Shown here in pieces: positions 54,235 through 62,957 of a stretch of DNA of 64,000 nucleotides (position 1 is the stretch's first letter; the number at the start of each line of letters is the position of its first letter). Source of the DNA: Streptomyces sp. NBC_00569 (GTDB lineage Bacteria; Actinomycetota; Actinomycetes; Streptomycetales; Streptomycetaceae); NCBI RefSeq assembly GCF_036345255.1, contig NZ_CP107783.1, positions 124,001-188,000 of the forward strand. The letters run 5' to 3'. The position numbers were made by a program, and so were the translations under genes. The notes beneath the pieces are model-generated. The model did not search any database, had not been told where the DNA came from, and saw only the letters and a program-made list of their open reading frames with translations.

Positions 54235-54656
54235 AAACTGGGACCAGCCCGCATCGTGCACGCTCCCGGCCAGCCCGCTACGTGCAAGTCCGGACGCCGC
54301 GAGGCCTCCCCGCGAACCCTTGATCCTCAGGGATCAACTCCGTGGACGCTGCGATCGAGGCGGGCGACGGCGTCGAGCGCCGCCCGAAAGCGAGCCCCTC
54401 GACGGTAGCGTGACCACGGTACGCACCCGCGACGTGGGACTTCCGGTGTGGGCCGGGACATCTGCCCAGGCCACATACGTCGACGTCGAGTGGTCTGAGG
54501 ACGAAGACGACTCGTGGGGCTGCTGCAGCAGGGCTGAGGCGCGAGCCAGATTTTTCGGAGTCCGGCGGTCTGCGGATGTCGAGAACGTGCCACCGGCTCC
54601 GTCCCAGGGACATCAGCGGTCACCACCGGCCGCACGAGGAAGAAGGAGAAGACAGC
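54235..54656. other. no supportable gene
   Basis: The region contains a small inverted repeat TTGATCC/GGATCAA (about 54328-54345) and no protein-like frame with a start. Confidence 0.4.
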
Positions 54657-55097
54657 ATGGCGATTCAGCGGATGGACAACGTCGGCATCGTCGTCGAGGA
54701 CATGGATGCCGCCATCGCGTTCTTCGAGGAACTCGGTATGGAGCTGGAGGGCAAGGCGCAGGTCGAGGGACCCTTCGCCGACCAGTGCACCGGACTCGAC
54801 GGCGTCCGCTGTGACATCGCGATGGTCCGGACCCCAGACGGTCACAGCCGGCTCGAGCTGGCGAAGTACCGCAGCCCCGCGGCAATCAACGCCGGGCCGC
54901 GCAACCGCCCGCACAACATTCTGGGCACGCACCGCGTCATGTTCGCCGTCGACGACCTCGCGGACACCGTCGCCCGCCTGCGCCCTCACGGCGCCGAACT
55001 CGTCGGCGAGATCGCCCGGTTCGAGGACAGTTATCTGCTCTGCTACCTCCGCGGCCCGGAGGGCATCATCGTCGGACTGGCGGAGCAACTGAGCTGA
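54657..55097 (+). CDS. VOC family protein
   Basis: 146 residues from ATG 54657 behind AAGGAG. RMDNVGIVVEDMDAAIAFFE ELGMEL, GVRCDIAMVRTPDGHSRLEL, RVMFAVDDLADTVARLRPHG AELVG and YLRGPEGIIVGLAEQL, with the terminal metal-binding Glu. The first position that is His in glyoxalase I is Asn here (DNVGI), so the metal site may differ. Commonly annotated as glyoxalase; substrate unknown. Confidence 0.88.
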   Translation: MAIQRMDNVGIVVEDMDAAIAFFEELGMELEGKAQVEGPFADQCTGLDGVRCDIAMVRTPDGHSRLELAKYRSPAAINAGPRNRPHNILGTHRVMFAVDDLADTVARLRPHGAELVGEIARFEDSYLLCYLRGPEGIIVGLAEQLS

Positions 55098-55124
55098 GGG
55101 GCATCCAGTCGGCCCGTACTCATC

Positions 55125-55172
55125 TGCCGTACTTGACGTCCTCCTGCCCTGAGGGACGGGGATTCCCCTATG
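55125..55172. other. IS605-like end hairpin
   Basis: TCCTCCTGCCCTGAGGGACG followed by GGGATTCC resembles the ends of Streptomyces IS200/IS605 elements and may be the other end of the element whose tnpB fragment ends at 53918, with a VOC gene in between. Confidence 0.4.
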
Positions 55173-55344
55173 CGAACGTCGCCAGCGTGGTGAGATTTTC
55201 GAGGGTCATCACCAGGTGCCCCCAACAAGCATGGCCTGAGTCGCCGCACACACTGGCCTCGGCCGAATCGGCCACCTGAGCAGCCACGATTCCCTCTGCA
55301 GCCGGGGCACTAGAGTGCCCTTCGCGATCGAGGAAGGGATTGAC

Positions 55345-55644
55345 ATGGCAGAGAAGCGCTGGCAGCACAGGCAGGAAGAGCGCCTCGTAGGGACGTTGAC
55401 CCTCGCAGAGATCGACATGTTCTGGTCGGACTGCCACTTCGAGCCCGCTGCCGCTTGGGACGACCCCCGCCTTCTCTTCGCCGCCGCGCGGGATGCAAGG
55501 GTTCGCAGTGACGAAGAGGCTGCCCTGGCAGCCGATGAGTCGATGCATGCTGAGGGGCTCATCCTCGTCCCCGACGGAGGCGGCGACCCCATCACAGATT
55601 TTCCGATCCGGATCGACGGAGAGGCGGCCCGCTTCCGGCACTGA
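55345..55644 (+). CDS. hypothetical protein, 99 residues
   Basis: From ATG 55345 behind GAGGAAGG. MAEKRWQHRQEERLVGTLTL, AEIDMFWSDCHFEPAAAWDD, RLLFAAARDARVRSDEEAAL and LVPDGGGDPITDFPIRIDGE. Soluble, acidic, intact. I do not recognise a family. Codon bias and ribosome site support it. Confidence 0.7.
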   Translation: MAEKRWQHRQEERLVGTLTLAEIDMFWSDCHFEPAAAWDDPRLLFAAARDARVRSDEEAALAADESMHAEGLILVPDGGGDPITDFPIRIDGEAARFRH

Positions 55645-55833
55645 CCGCTCCCGGCTGGCACAACCAGCCGGACGAGTCATAGTGCAGAGAAGGTCGAGCT
55701 GGTCGGTTCCGTTGTCGAGCCTGAGCACGGCGAATTGGTCTCCCCGAGCCAAATGCTGAGGCGTTCATCGGTCGCTGGAAGTAGGTCCTGCGCCTCACGC
55801 GCAGCTCGCGCCTGCTGGCTAGGGTCGGTCGTC

Positions 55834-56295
55834 ATGGAGACCACAGGAATCGTTCGTCGCCAGACGGCGGAACGTATGCGCGACGCTCTGGAGCGGCTCG
55901 CCACCGAGCGAGATGTATGGGTGTCGACGGCTCACCCTGATCACGGGCCGCACCAGGTGCCGCTGTGGTTCTTGTGGGATGGGCGAGCGGTGTGGATGTG
56001 CACCAGCACCGCTTCCGTGTCTGCGCGAAACGTCCGCGAGGAGCCGCGCGTGCGCCTGTCGCTACCGGACACCTTTGACGTGGTGCTCCTCCAGGGTGAG
56101 GCGGAGTGCTACCCGGATCAGGAGGTCCCCGGAGGCGCAGCGGAGGCGTTCGCCGACAAGTTCGGGTGGGATCCACGCGTTGAGGAGGGTTCCTTTCTGT
56201 ATGTATGCGTGGTCCCGAAGACTGTGCGGGCTTGGCGCGGCGAGCCGGAACTGCGCGGGAGGGTCATCATGCGTGACGGGATGTGGCTGGCGTAG
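55834..56295 (+). CDS. pyridoxamine 5'-phosphate oxidase-like FMN split-barrel protein
   Basis: 153 residues from ATG 55834. Split-barrel fold signs: ERDVWVSTAHPDHGPHQVPL WFLWDG, VWMCTSTASVSARNVREEPR VRL and VVLLQGEAECYP. FMN or F420 binding is typical of this superfamily; the pattern is closer to the general PNPOx-like group than to true PdxH. Cytoplasmic oxidoreductase of unknown substrate. The C-terminus ends VIMRDGMWLA. Confidence 0.82.
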   Translation: METTGIVRRQTAERMRDALERLATERDVWVSTAHPDHGPHQVPLWFLWDGRAVWMCTSTASVSARNVREEPRVRLSLPDTFDVVLLQGEAECYPDQEVPGGAAEAFADKFGWDPRVEEGSFLYVCVVPKTVRAWRGEPELRGRVIMRDGMWLA

Positions 56296-56927
56296 CGGCC
56301 GTCCCTCGCCGACGCGCCTCTCTCGGATCACGCTCCACAGCTGTCGTACTCATCAGGGCTGTCCCGCCATCGTCTTTGAGTCGGCGGGGGGGAGAGTGGC
56401 TGTGGTGTGAACTTCCCTTTCGAGCGGCGAGGTTGAGGTGATGAAGCCAGGAGATGCCGGGCACGGCCGATGGACTCCGTCTCCCTTGGGACGGCAGTCC
56501 CCGAGGATCATCCCGGTCTTCATGCGGGCGAAGGTGCTCGGTAGCGAGCTTCATACAGGAGTGGGTCCAGAACAACCGTCTTGGCGGTCCGAGCACGTTC
56601 GGCCGTCTTGCGATCGGGACGATGGACATGGGCATGAACGTCCAATACCTGTACGTCCAGATGCAAGTGACCGGCGACATCGCCCACTATCGCCCCGGAT
56701 GTGACCATCCCTCAGAAGTGCTCGGCCATGGCCTCTGCGCGGCGGGGCGGCTGCCTCCCAGCCGCGCAGAGCCTCGCAACAATCAAAGCACTGGCTGACC
56801 CGGCTTCCAGCATGACGTCACCGTCGACCGCAGGACGTCGTTGCCGGAGACGCGGCGCCCGCTCCGGCGGCGGGCCAGGGCGAAAGGCTCGACGACACGG
56901 TCTTCGCGGTGTATCAGCCAGTGGCGG
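56296..56927. other. no certain gene; one protein-like fragment
   Basis: A plus frame at about 56550-56700 reads IQEWVQNNRLGGPSTFGRLA and MGMNVQYLYVQMQVTGDIAH, which looks genuine but has no start, end or family. The rest up to 56927 is unassigned. Confidence 0.35.
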
Positions 56928-57491
56928 TCATCGGGCGGCCTTGCGGTAGCGACTGAGGACGGCGGCCCCGACCCGCTCAGCAGCCAGGCACTCCAGCTCG
57001 GCGTGGGGGCCACCGACCGGGAAAAGGCGCTGCCCGGTGCCGAGGACAGTCGGAAAGGTCAGCAGCCGGTATTCGTCGATCAGGTCCGCGGCCATCAACC
57101 GGTCCACGACGCTGAGGCTTCCGGTGACGACCATGTTCCGGCGCTCTCGTCTGACGGCATCGACCAGATCGCCCTCCAGGAGCTGGGAGTTCGACCACGC
57201 CGAGGTGTCGGAATCGGTCAGGGTGCGGGAGGCGACCAGCTTCGGCACGGCGTTCATCCGCGCGGCGAACGGGTCGTCGCGGCCCGGCCACAGCCGCGAG
57301 AACAGCTGCCAGGTAGTGCGCCCGAGCAGCAGCACCCCGTCATCCAACGTGCGGCCGAGCCGGAACTTGTCCCCGGCGACAGCCTCCGGGCCGTTCCGGA
57401 ATGCCCAGCCGCCCCCCGGCGTGCCCGCGGACCCGTCCGGGTCGGACACGATGCCGTCCAGGGTGATGAACTCGATGACGATGACGCTCAC
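56928..57491 (-). CDS. dihydrofolate reductase-like (RibD C-terminal) protein
   Basis: 187 residues from GTG 57491 behind GAAGGGAAC. VIVIEFITLDGIVSDPDGSA, DDGVLLLGRTTWQLFSRLWP, KLVASRTLTDSDTSAWSNSQ, NMVVTGSLSVVDRLMAADLI DEYRLLTFPTVLGTGQRLFP. This is the RibD-C/DHFR fold with NADPH-binding GS and the D-Y-L---P---G-G-RLF motif. It follows the SigG-type sigma gene by 57 bases on the same strand and may be its target or operon partner. Confidence 0.88.
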   Translation of the reverse strand: MSVIVIEFITLDGIVSDPDGSAGTPGGGWAFRNGPEAVAGDKFRLGRTLDDGVLLLGRTTWQLFSRLWPGRDDPFAARMNAVPKLVASRTLTDSDTSAWSNSQLLEGDLVDAVRRERRNMVVTGSLSVVDRLMAADLIDEYRLLTFPTVLGTGQRLFPVGGPHAELECLAAERVGAAVLSRYRKAAR

Positions 57492-57548
57492 GATGAGGTT
57501 CCCTTCGGTTCGGTGCTCACCAGTACCTACCGGGCTCACCACCCCGAC

Positions 57549-58487
57549 TCATCGCTCCCGGCGCAAATGATTGGCAGGAATTTCGCGCGGCAGCCCGAAG
57601 CCGTCAAATACGCGCGGATCGGCGAACACCACGTTGCGCGTGATGCGGCCGCCGGTGACGGTGAAGACCTGCAGGGTGTGCAGACGGCGTTTGCCGCCGG
57701 GCTGCGGCGCGTACGCGGCGAGCGCAGGCTGCCCGTTGGAGGTCAGCGCCCGCATGCCCCATCCCGGGCCACGCATCGCGAACACTCGCTCTAGGAACCG
57801 TCCGTAGTCCCGGCTCCCCCGGTACCACAGCGGCACTGGCGGCATCTCCAGCACCGCGTCCTCGGCCAGGAGCTGCACCAGCGCGGGGACATCCGCCGCC
57901 TCGAACGCCTGCATGTACCGCTCGATGACCGAGCGCACCTCAGGATCATCCGGCTCGGTGACCGCACCCATATCGCCCACCTCGGCGAGGGCGGCGCGGG
58001 CGCGCTGCAGCGCGCTGTTGACCGCTGCGACCGTAGTCCCCAACTGCTCGGCGACCTCGGCGGCGGTGAACGCAAGCACCTCACGCAGCACCAGCACCGC
58101 CCGCTGCCGCGCCGGCAGGAGCTGCACCGCCGCCACCCACGCGAGCCGCAGATCGGCCCTGACCTCAATATCGAACCGCGCGTCGGGGAACGGCTCCAAC
58201 CAGGACACATCGGGTGCCGGTACCAGCGGCGCACCGGGATCGTCGCTGGGCATGCCCAGTCCGCACGGCAAAGGACGCCGACCGCGCCCCTCCAGTGCGG
58301 TCAGGCACGCATTGGTCGCGATCCGGTACAGCCAGGTTCGCACCGACGCGCGCGCCGGGTCGTACCGGTCGCGGGCCTTCCAGGCACGCAGCAGCGTCTC
58401 CTGCACCAGATCCTCGGCCTCGTGGAACGACCCCAGCATCCGGTAGCAGAACACCACCAACTCGCCCCGGTACGGCTCGAAGTCCAT
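57549..58487 (-). CDS. SigG-type ECF sigma factor with SnoaL-like domain
   Basis: 312 residues from ATG 58487. Region 2: VVFCYRMLGSFHEAEDLVQE TLLRAWKA, then ASVRTWLYRIATNACLTAL; region 4: LLPARQRAVLVLREVLAFTA AEVAEQLGTTVAAVNSALQR AR. After about residue 190 a SnoaL/NTF2-like domain follows (VIERYMQAFEAADVPALVQL, LWYRGSRDYGRFLERVF). This layout is the SigG (SigX5/ECF56-like) family, whose C-terminal domain modulates activity. Probably transcribed with the DHFR-like gene. Confidence 0.9.
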   Translation of the reverse strand: MDFEPYRGELVVFCYRMLGSFHEAEDLVQETLLRAWKARDRYDPARASVRTWLYRIATNACLTALEGRGRRPLPCGLGMPSDDPGAPLVPAPDVSWLEPFPDARFDIEVRADLRLAWVAAVQLLPARQRAVLVLREVLAFTAAEVAEQLGTTVAAVNSALQRARAALAEVGDMGAVTEPDDPEVRSVIERYMQAFEAADVPALVQLLAEDAVLEMPPVPLWYRGSRDYGRFLERVFAMRGPGWGMRALTSNGQPALAAYAPQPGGKRRLHTLQVFTVTGGRITRNVVFADPRVFDGFGLPREIPANHLRRER

Positions 58488-58658
58488 CGGCCTATCATGC
58501 CGCACAGCGGCCTCACGCCTAGGCGGGCCTCAGCAGGGTTCGCCGGGGCTTTGCACAGGCACCACTCGACGCCCCTCCCCGACAATGACCCTCTCTGCGA
58601 CCACATGCGGCGGTTGTGACTCCGGTCGCGTGACTGCAGACGGCTGGAGAGCGGGCGC

Positions 58659-58700
58659 GCGTCGGCCCGCCGGCACGAGGAAGAGCCGACGGGCCGACGC
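58659..58700 (-). terminator. 16-bp stem-loop terminator
   Basis: GCGTCGGCCCGCCGGC (58659-58674) and GCCGACGGGCCGACGC (58685-58700) pair at 15 of 16 positions around a 10-base loop. It lies between the PIG-L gene and the sigma gene and would terminate the PIG-L transcript. The remainder of 58488-58842 holds no gene. Confidence 0.85.
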
Positions 58701-58842
58701 CTCAACCTCGCACCCGCTGCCGATCGGCAGCCGTCCGTTCGCGACGGCCAGCCGGGCCGCGGCGCGAAGGGTCCCGCCGGGCCGGGCGCGAGTGGTCCCG
58801 TCGGGCCGGTGCTTCACATGCCCGGCACTTCGGGCGGGCGGG

Positions 58843-59676
58843 TCAGCGTAGGCCGGCGAAGAGATCGTTCTCGGGTACGGCCGCGCCGGTGGCGTCCTTG
58901 ACCCGTACGAAGGTCTCCATGCCCATCAATTCGCCGAACCTCTCCTTGCCCATCTTGAGGAAGAAGATGTTCTCGCCCTGACTGGCGTGCGCGGCCAGCG
59001 CGTCGAACTTCTGACCGCTGAACGCGGTGGTGTCCACCCACGTGGTGATCTCATCGTCGGGGAGGCCGATCTCGGCCAATGCGGCGGCCTCAGCGGGATC
59101 CGGCTCCGGCATGTCCTCATGAAACTCCCGCATGATCTCGCCGAACCGCTGCATCCCCGAGCGGGGCATCGTCGTCCAGTACACCTTCGGTGTCAGCTCG
59201 GTCATCTCCACCGCCGCCATCGTGATGCGGTGGGCCTGGATGTGGTCGGGGTGGCCGTAGAAGCCGTTCTCGTCATAGGTGACCACCACATCGGGCCGGT
59301 AGTGCCGCATGAGTTCCGCGAGACGGGCAGCGCCCTCCTCCACGGGGGTCTGCCAGAAGGAACCGGGGGCGTCGTTGCTCGGCCAGCCCGTCATCCCGGA
59401 GTCGGCGTAGTCCAGCATCTCCAGATCGCTGACCTTCAGGACGTCACAGCTCGCCTCGAGTTCTTGACGGCGCATCAAGGCGACAGCCGCCGGATCGTGT
59501 CCGGGATCGCCCGGCTTGACACCCCCCGGTCCATCACCGCAACCGCCGTCGGTACACGTCACGAGAACCGTGCGGATACCCTCCGCCGCATACCGCGCAA
59601 GGACCCCGCCGGTTCCGGTGGCCTCATCATCGGGGTGAGCGTGCACAGCCATCAGCGTCAAAGGCCGTTCAGTCAT
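58843..59676 (-). CDS. PIG-L family deacetylase (MshB/Mca-like)
   Basis: 277 residues from ATG 59676. The zinc motif AVHAHPDDEATGTGGVLARY (H-P-D-D) and the second site ENGFYGHPDHIQAHRITMAA (G-H-P-D-H) define LmbE/PIG-L amidases. The length and CTDGGCGDGP segment resemble mycothiol-pathway enzymes (GlcNAc-Ins deacetylase or mycothiol conjugate amidase), but the choice between these and other N-deacetylases cannot be made from sequence alone. Intact, monocistronic, followed by a terminator. Confidence 0.88.
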   Translation of the reverse strand: MTERPLTLMAVHAHPDDEATGTGGVLARYAAEGIRTVLVTCTDGGCGDGPGGVKPGDPGHDPAAVALMRRQELEASCDVLKVSDLEMLDYADSGMTGWPSNDAPGSFWQTPVEEGAARLAELMRHYRPDVVVTYDENGFYGHPDHIQAHRITMAAVEMTELTPKVYWTTMPRSGMQRFGEIMREFHEDMPEPDPAEAAALAEIGLPDDEITTWVDTTAFSGQKFDALAAHASQGENIFFLKMGKERFGELMGMETFVRVKDATGAAVPENDLFAGLR

Positions 59677-59941
59677 GAAATTCCTCCTGCAGCAATACGT
59701 CTCAGTCCGAGTGCGCGGCGGTGTACCACGCCCCCAGGGCCGGAACCTGTCGGTGCGGCCGACCTTGCGGTCTCCGTGCTCCTCGCCCCATGCGGCGCCG
59801 CTCCCTCAGCCGATGCAACAGCGCCGACCGGACCAGCTGTTCCCGACACGACGGCTCGACCTCCAGACTCGGCGTTTCCACGCGATCCAGACGGCACGCC
59901 ATACCCCGCCGCCAGCAAAGCGGGAACCTACCGGCTCGCCC
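59677..59941. other. decayed coding sequence
   Basis: The minus strand near 59870-60000 reads GEAVFGELLELVPAAAHGRG in one frame with coding bias but without a start. It may be the displaced continuation of the frame at 59942-60265. Confidence 0.3.
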
Positions 59942-60265
59942 CTACCGTGCGCTGCGGCTGGAACCAATTCGAGCAGCTCGCCGAATACAGCCTCGCCCTC
60001 CGGACCCACCACAGGCACCCGAGACCTGCACGGAACAGGCACGGAACAGGCACCGCACTGCATTGCACTGCAGTGCCGCCACGATGGCCGTGCCCCGGGG
60101 AGCCAGCAAGGGCGTGCGTTTCTCTTCGCCCGAGGGCATCAGCCCCGCGTGTCCCGCCCGAGGCACGGCGAGCTGGTTGACGAACATCAGGATGTCGACG
60201 GGGTCCCATGCCAGGTCCAGGCGACGGCCATGGCCATGGCCATGGCCATGGCCAGCGTCTCTCAC
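59942..60265 (-). CDS. possible small protein or broken gene with His-Gly repeat
   Basis: The GTG at 60265 overlaps the stop of the upstream gene (GTGA). The first residues are RDAGHGHGHGHGRR, encoded by a hexamer repeat, then LDLAWDPVDILMFVNQLAVP with very GC-rich third positions to about 60055. Beyond that the bias is lost and the neighbouring frame looks coding, so a frameshift near 60040 is likely. Family unknown. Confidence 0.4.
   Translation of the reverse strand: MRDAGHGHGHGHGRRLDLAWDPVDILMFVNQLAVPRAGHAGLMPSGEEKRTPLLAPRGTAIVAALQCNAVRCLFRACSVQVSGACGGSGGRGCIRRAARIGSSRSAR
60226..60254. repeat. hexanucleotide repeat (GGCCAT), nearly five copies
   Basis: Four exact GGCCAT units at 60226-60249 and a partial fifth to 60254, at the start of the possible small gene, where it encodes alternating His-Gly. 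Confidence 0.95.
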
Positions 60266-60525
60266 TTCTCGATGTTGTTGAGCGAGCCGAGTCGGCGGGA
60301 CAGCGCGGCCAGGCGGTCAGTGATGAGAGCCAGGCAGTCCGGGCACCAGCGTTCACCCGGCTTGTCCAGGTCCAGCGGCACGTCCTGCTTCGGCGCCGGG
60401 AGCACTATGCCGACAGTGTCAGAGCAGGCGATGGCCTGAAACTCATTCACCGTGTCGCCGACGGGCTTGTGCCACACCAGGGTCTCGGACCGGCCCTCGG
60501 TGACCCGCCCTCGTGTTGCCAGCAT
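60262..60525 (-). CDS. hypothetical protein, 87 residues
   Basis: From ATG 60525, preceded by GAGG. MLATRGRVTEGRSETLVWHK, DTVNEFQAIACSDTVGIVLP, DKPGERWCPDCLALITDRLA ALSRRL. A Cys-x-x-Cys near the C-terminus plus an upstream Cys could bind a metal. Intact; the stop overlaps the next start by 4 bases. No family recognised. Confidence 0.6.
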   Translation of the reverse strand: MLATRGRVTEGRSETLVWHKPVGDTVNEFQAIACSDTVGIVLPAPKQDVPLDLDKPGERWCPDCLALITDRLAALSRRLGSLNNIEK

Positions 60526-60789
60526 GATCAGTATCCTCACTTCTCAGTGTGCTCGAATGCGGCCCGAATGGCAGCCGGCGTCTTCGTATCGCGGATCCGA
60601 CATCCCTGCACCTTCCCGGAGCCGGGCCGAGAGCGATGAGCGGGGACTCCAGGCCATTATCCCACCAGCCTTCTGTGGTGCCCTCGTTGAGGACGTGGGT
60701 GAAGGAACGGACCGGCAAGGCCCCGCAGGCAGGAGCCGCCGGTCTCTCGTAGATCGTCGGCTGATATCTCGCCACCGCGAGCAACGACC

Positions 60790-60896
60790 GCGCTGAGGTT
60801 GTCGTCCGACCGCTTCCCCCCACGCAAAGACTCAGGCAGCAACGACGACCGGACGAACTCCCGCTCGTCATCGGGCCGTTCACGGTGACCTATCAC
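60790..60896 (-). pseudogene. IS5-family transposase, N-terminal fragment
   Basis: The minus frame reads DDEREFVRSSLLPESLRGGK RSDD, matching the start of Streptomyces IS5-type transposases (DDEWEFV-PLLP-SLRG-KRLDD), and is lost after 30 residues. The remainder of 60526-60997 shows nothing else. Confidence 0.5.
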
Positions 60897-60997
60897 TCAA
60901 GCGAGATCCACTAGTCAAGATCCTTTGAAGACACGCCCCAACGGTCCGACCACCGGCGGGACCCACGACCACGTGCATCCAGGCGACGACATGCCCC

Positions 60998-61423
60998 TCA
61001 CCGGAGAACGTGCAGACTCGCCGTCGCGAACACCGCTGTCACCCAGGTCCACAGCACGGCGAGAGCGACATGTCCGCCGGTGCGCAGGCGGTGGCCACGC
61101 CACAGGCGCGGGGAGAAGTAAGCGAACTCCATGATCCAGCGCAGGCCCCAGAAAAGAGTCTGGGCGCACAGCAGAAACGTAGGCAGGGGCGCGCCAGTGA
61201 GGAGGTCCGGAGCGAACGCCAGCGGGAGAGTGCCGAGCAGCGCGCAGGTCAGGGCGATGAAGACGAGGTGGGCGTAGGAGACCTGGCGTGTCAGCAGGCT
61301 GCTGGCGCGCAGATCGCCGGGCCAGCCCAGGACGCGCGGCAGCACGGTGTGCACCAGCCCCATGACGATGAGGGCCAGGCCGATCAGACGCAACTGGCCT
61401 GTCAGGGAGAAGAGTTGGGGCAT
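60998..61423 (-). CDS. four-helix membrane protein, unknown function
   Basis: 141 residues from ATG 61423. Four hydrophobic helices: LIGLALIVMGLVHTVLPRVL, AHLVFIALTCALLGTLPLAF, LPTFLLCAQTLFWGLRWIME and HVALAVLWTWVTAVFATASL. Last gene of a coupled operon; its start overlaps the methyltransferase stop by 22 bases. The family is not certain. It may host a lipid-linked step with its neighbours; that is inferred only from context. Confidence 0.78.
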   Translation of the reverse strand: MPQLFSLTGQLRLIGLALIVMGLVHTVLPRVLGWPGDLRASSLLTRQVSYAHLVFIALTCALLGTLPLAFAPDLLTGAPLPTFLLCAQTLFWGLRWIMEFAYFSPRLWRGHRLRTGGHVALAVLWTWVTAVFATASLHVLR

Positions 61424-62169
61424 GTCTCATCCTTGGTGAAGGCGAATGCCGTGATCAGGTGGGCGAGACGGCGCTCGGTCGTGGGGCGCAGTCCGGCGTG
61501 GGCGGCGAGGCGCAGCCATTCCGCGCGGGGCAGGAAGTGCCAGGCGCCGGGCCCGAACGCGGCCGTGTTCGCGATGTCCCTGAGGTGTTCGGTGAGGACG
61601 AGTGTGCCTCCGGGGCGCAGTATCCGGCCGCATTCGGTGAACAGTTCCTCCCGATCTCGTGCCCGACGTAGTTCGTGTGCGGCGAAGACCAGCAGGACCG
61701 CGTCGGTCCCGGCTGTGGGAAGCGGCAGCGTGTCGGGGCGGCCCGGCAGGGCGTGGGCGGGCGGCGGCACGCGGCGCCGTGCCCGGCGTATGGAGCCCTC
61801 ACTGGTCAGTGCCGGGTCGTACAGATCGACGGCGGATCGCCGTGCGGCGGGCCAGCGTGCGGCGAGAGGGGCACTCACCTCGTCGAGTCCACAGCTCACC
61901 ACCACGTACGCGGACGGGGTGCGGGGCAGCAGTGACGCCAGCCAGTGGTAGGCGTACAGGTCCGAGCGGTCGTAGACGTACCAACTGGCCGCCGTGGCCG
62001 TGCCGAGAAGGGTGATTGCCGCTGCGGATCCGGAACGGGCAAGGCGGCGCAGAGGGCGTGGCAGGTGCCCTACGACGGCGGCCGCGCCCGCTGCGGTGGC
62101 CAGGCCCGCCGCGTACTGAGGCCAGTTGTAGGCGATGACGTCGCGCGCGCCTGAGTGTCGTCCGCTCAT
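61402..62169 (-). CDS. membrane-anchored class I SAM-dependent methyltransferase
   Basis: 255 residues from ATG 62169. The first 85 residues contain two hydrophobic segments (YAAGLATAAGAAAVVGHLP; GSAAAITLLGTATAASWYVY). The methyltransferase domain follows: SAYVVVSCGLDEVSAPLAAR is a loose motif I, DAVLLVFAAHELRRARDREE and ECGRILRPGGTLVLTEHLRD match motifs III to post-III. The ATG overlaps the DUF2071 stop (ATGA). Substrate unknown. The membrane anchor and the DUF3419 partner suggest a lipid-related acceptor, by inference. Confidence 0.82.
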   Translation of the reverse strand: MSGRHSGARDVIAYNWPQYAAGLATAAGAAAVVGHLPRPLRRLARSGSAAAITLLGTATAASWYVYDRSDLYAYHWLASLLPRTPSAYVVVSCGLDEVSAPLAARWPAARRSAVDLYDPALTSEGSIRRARRRVPPPAHALPGRPDTLPLPTAGTDAVLLVFAAHELRRARDREELFTECGRILRPGGTLVLTEHLRDIANTAAFGPGAWHFLPRAEWLRLAAHAGLRPTTERRLAHLITAFAFTKDETCPNSSP

Positions 62170-62957
62170 CGCCGGCCGCCGCTCTCGCTGCGACGCACCC
62201 CACGGTGCCAGCCGTAGTCGACGCCGTCGATGTGGAATGCGTTGGCGAGCACAGGTCGGGTTCCGGCGAACGGGCCGTGATCGAAGAAGGTCAGACGGCG
62301 CACGTCAACCGTCACGGGTTGCGGGTCCCATCGCGTGCGGAATGCCTTGATGACGATCACGGAGCGGGTCTGTGGCTCGTACTCGAAGGTGTACGGCAGT
62401 GGTCCGGCGAAGCGGCGTGCGGCGCGCTCGTCGGCGAACGGGCTGTTCGGCGGTAGCGGCGCCGGGGTTTTGCGCAGGTCGGCGCGCACATCCAGATCGG
62501 CGTGCCCGTCGGCGGTGTCGACGCAGAACTCCAAGGCGTTGCCCGTGACCTGCGAGCGTATGCGGGCCAGGCGGTAGTTGTAGCGAGTGAGCAGGTTGCC
62601 GCCGAGTTGCATGAAGCGGGTGTTGGTGTCGCTGCGCAGGATGCGCAGGCCACGCATGGTGCGGCCTCCAGGGGTGGGGAAGCGGGTGAAGACGCGGTAG
62701 CCGGTCAGCAGGAAGTCGCGGCCCAAGCGAGCGGGCAGCCCGGCCGGCCGCAGGTCTCGGGTATCGACCACGGCGGCGGCCACGAAGCCGTACTCCACAT
62801 CCTGTGCACTGGCTCGGTAGGTGTCGAGTTCCAGGAACGGCGGCACGAGGGGGCGCAGCACCTCGGCGGGCAGGGCGTAAGTCAGGACGAGGGAATGCGC
62901 GAAGTGGCTGCGTATCGATATGGGGTGACGTTGTATCAGGTACGACGGGTTCCTCAC
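62166..62957 (-). CDS. DUF2071 (acetoacetate-decarboxylase-like fold) protein
   Basis: 263 residues from GTG 62957, behind AAGGA. HPISIRSHFAHSLVLTYALP AEVLRPLVPPFLELDTY is the typical DUF2071 opening. The core continues with GRDFLLTGYRVFTRFPTPGG RTMRGLRILRSDTN, and the C-terminus ends VLANAFHIDGVDYGWHRGV. The family has no established reaction. It overlaps its upstream neighbour by four bases (GTGA) and its downstream neighbour by four (ATGA), so it belongs to the operon. Confidence 0.78.
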   Translation of the reverse strand: MRNPSYLIQRHPISIRSHFAHSLVLTYALPAEVLRPLVPPFLELDTYRASAQDVEYGFVAAAVVDTRDLRPAGLPARLGRDFLLTGYRVFTRFPTPGGRTMRGLRILRSDTNTRFMQLGGNLLTRYNYRLARIRSQVTGNALEFCVDTADGHADLDVRADLRKTPAPLPPNSPFADERAARRFAGPLPYTFEYEPQTRSVIVIKAFRTRWDPQPVTVDVRRLTFFDHGPFAGTRPVLANAFHIDGVDYGWHRGVRRSESGGRR

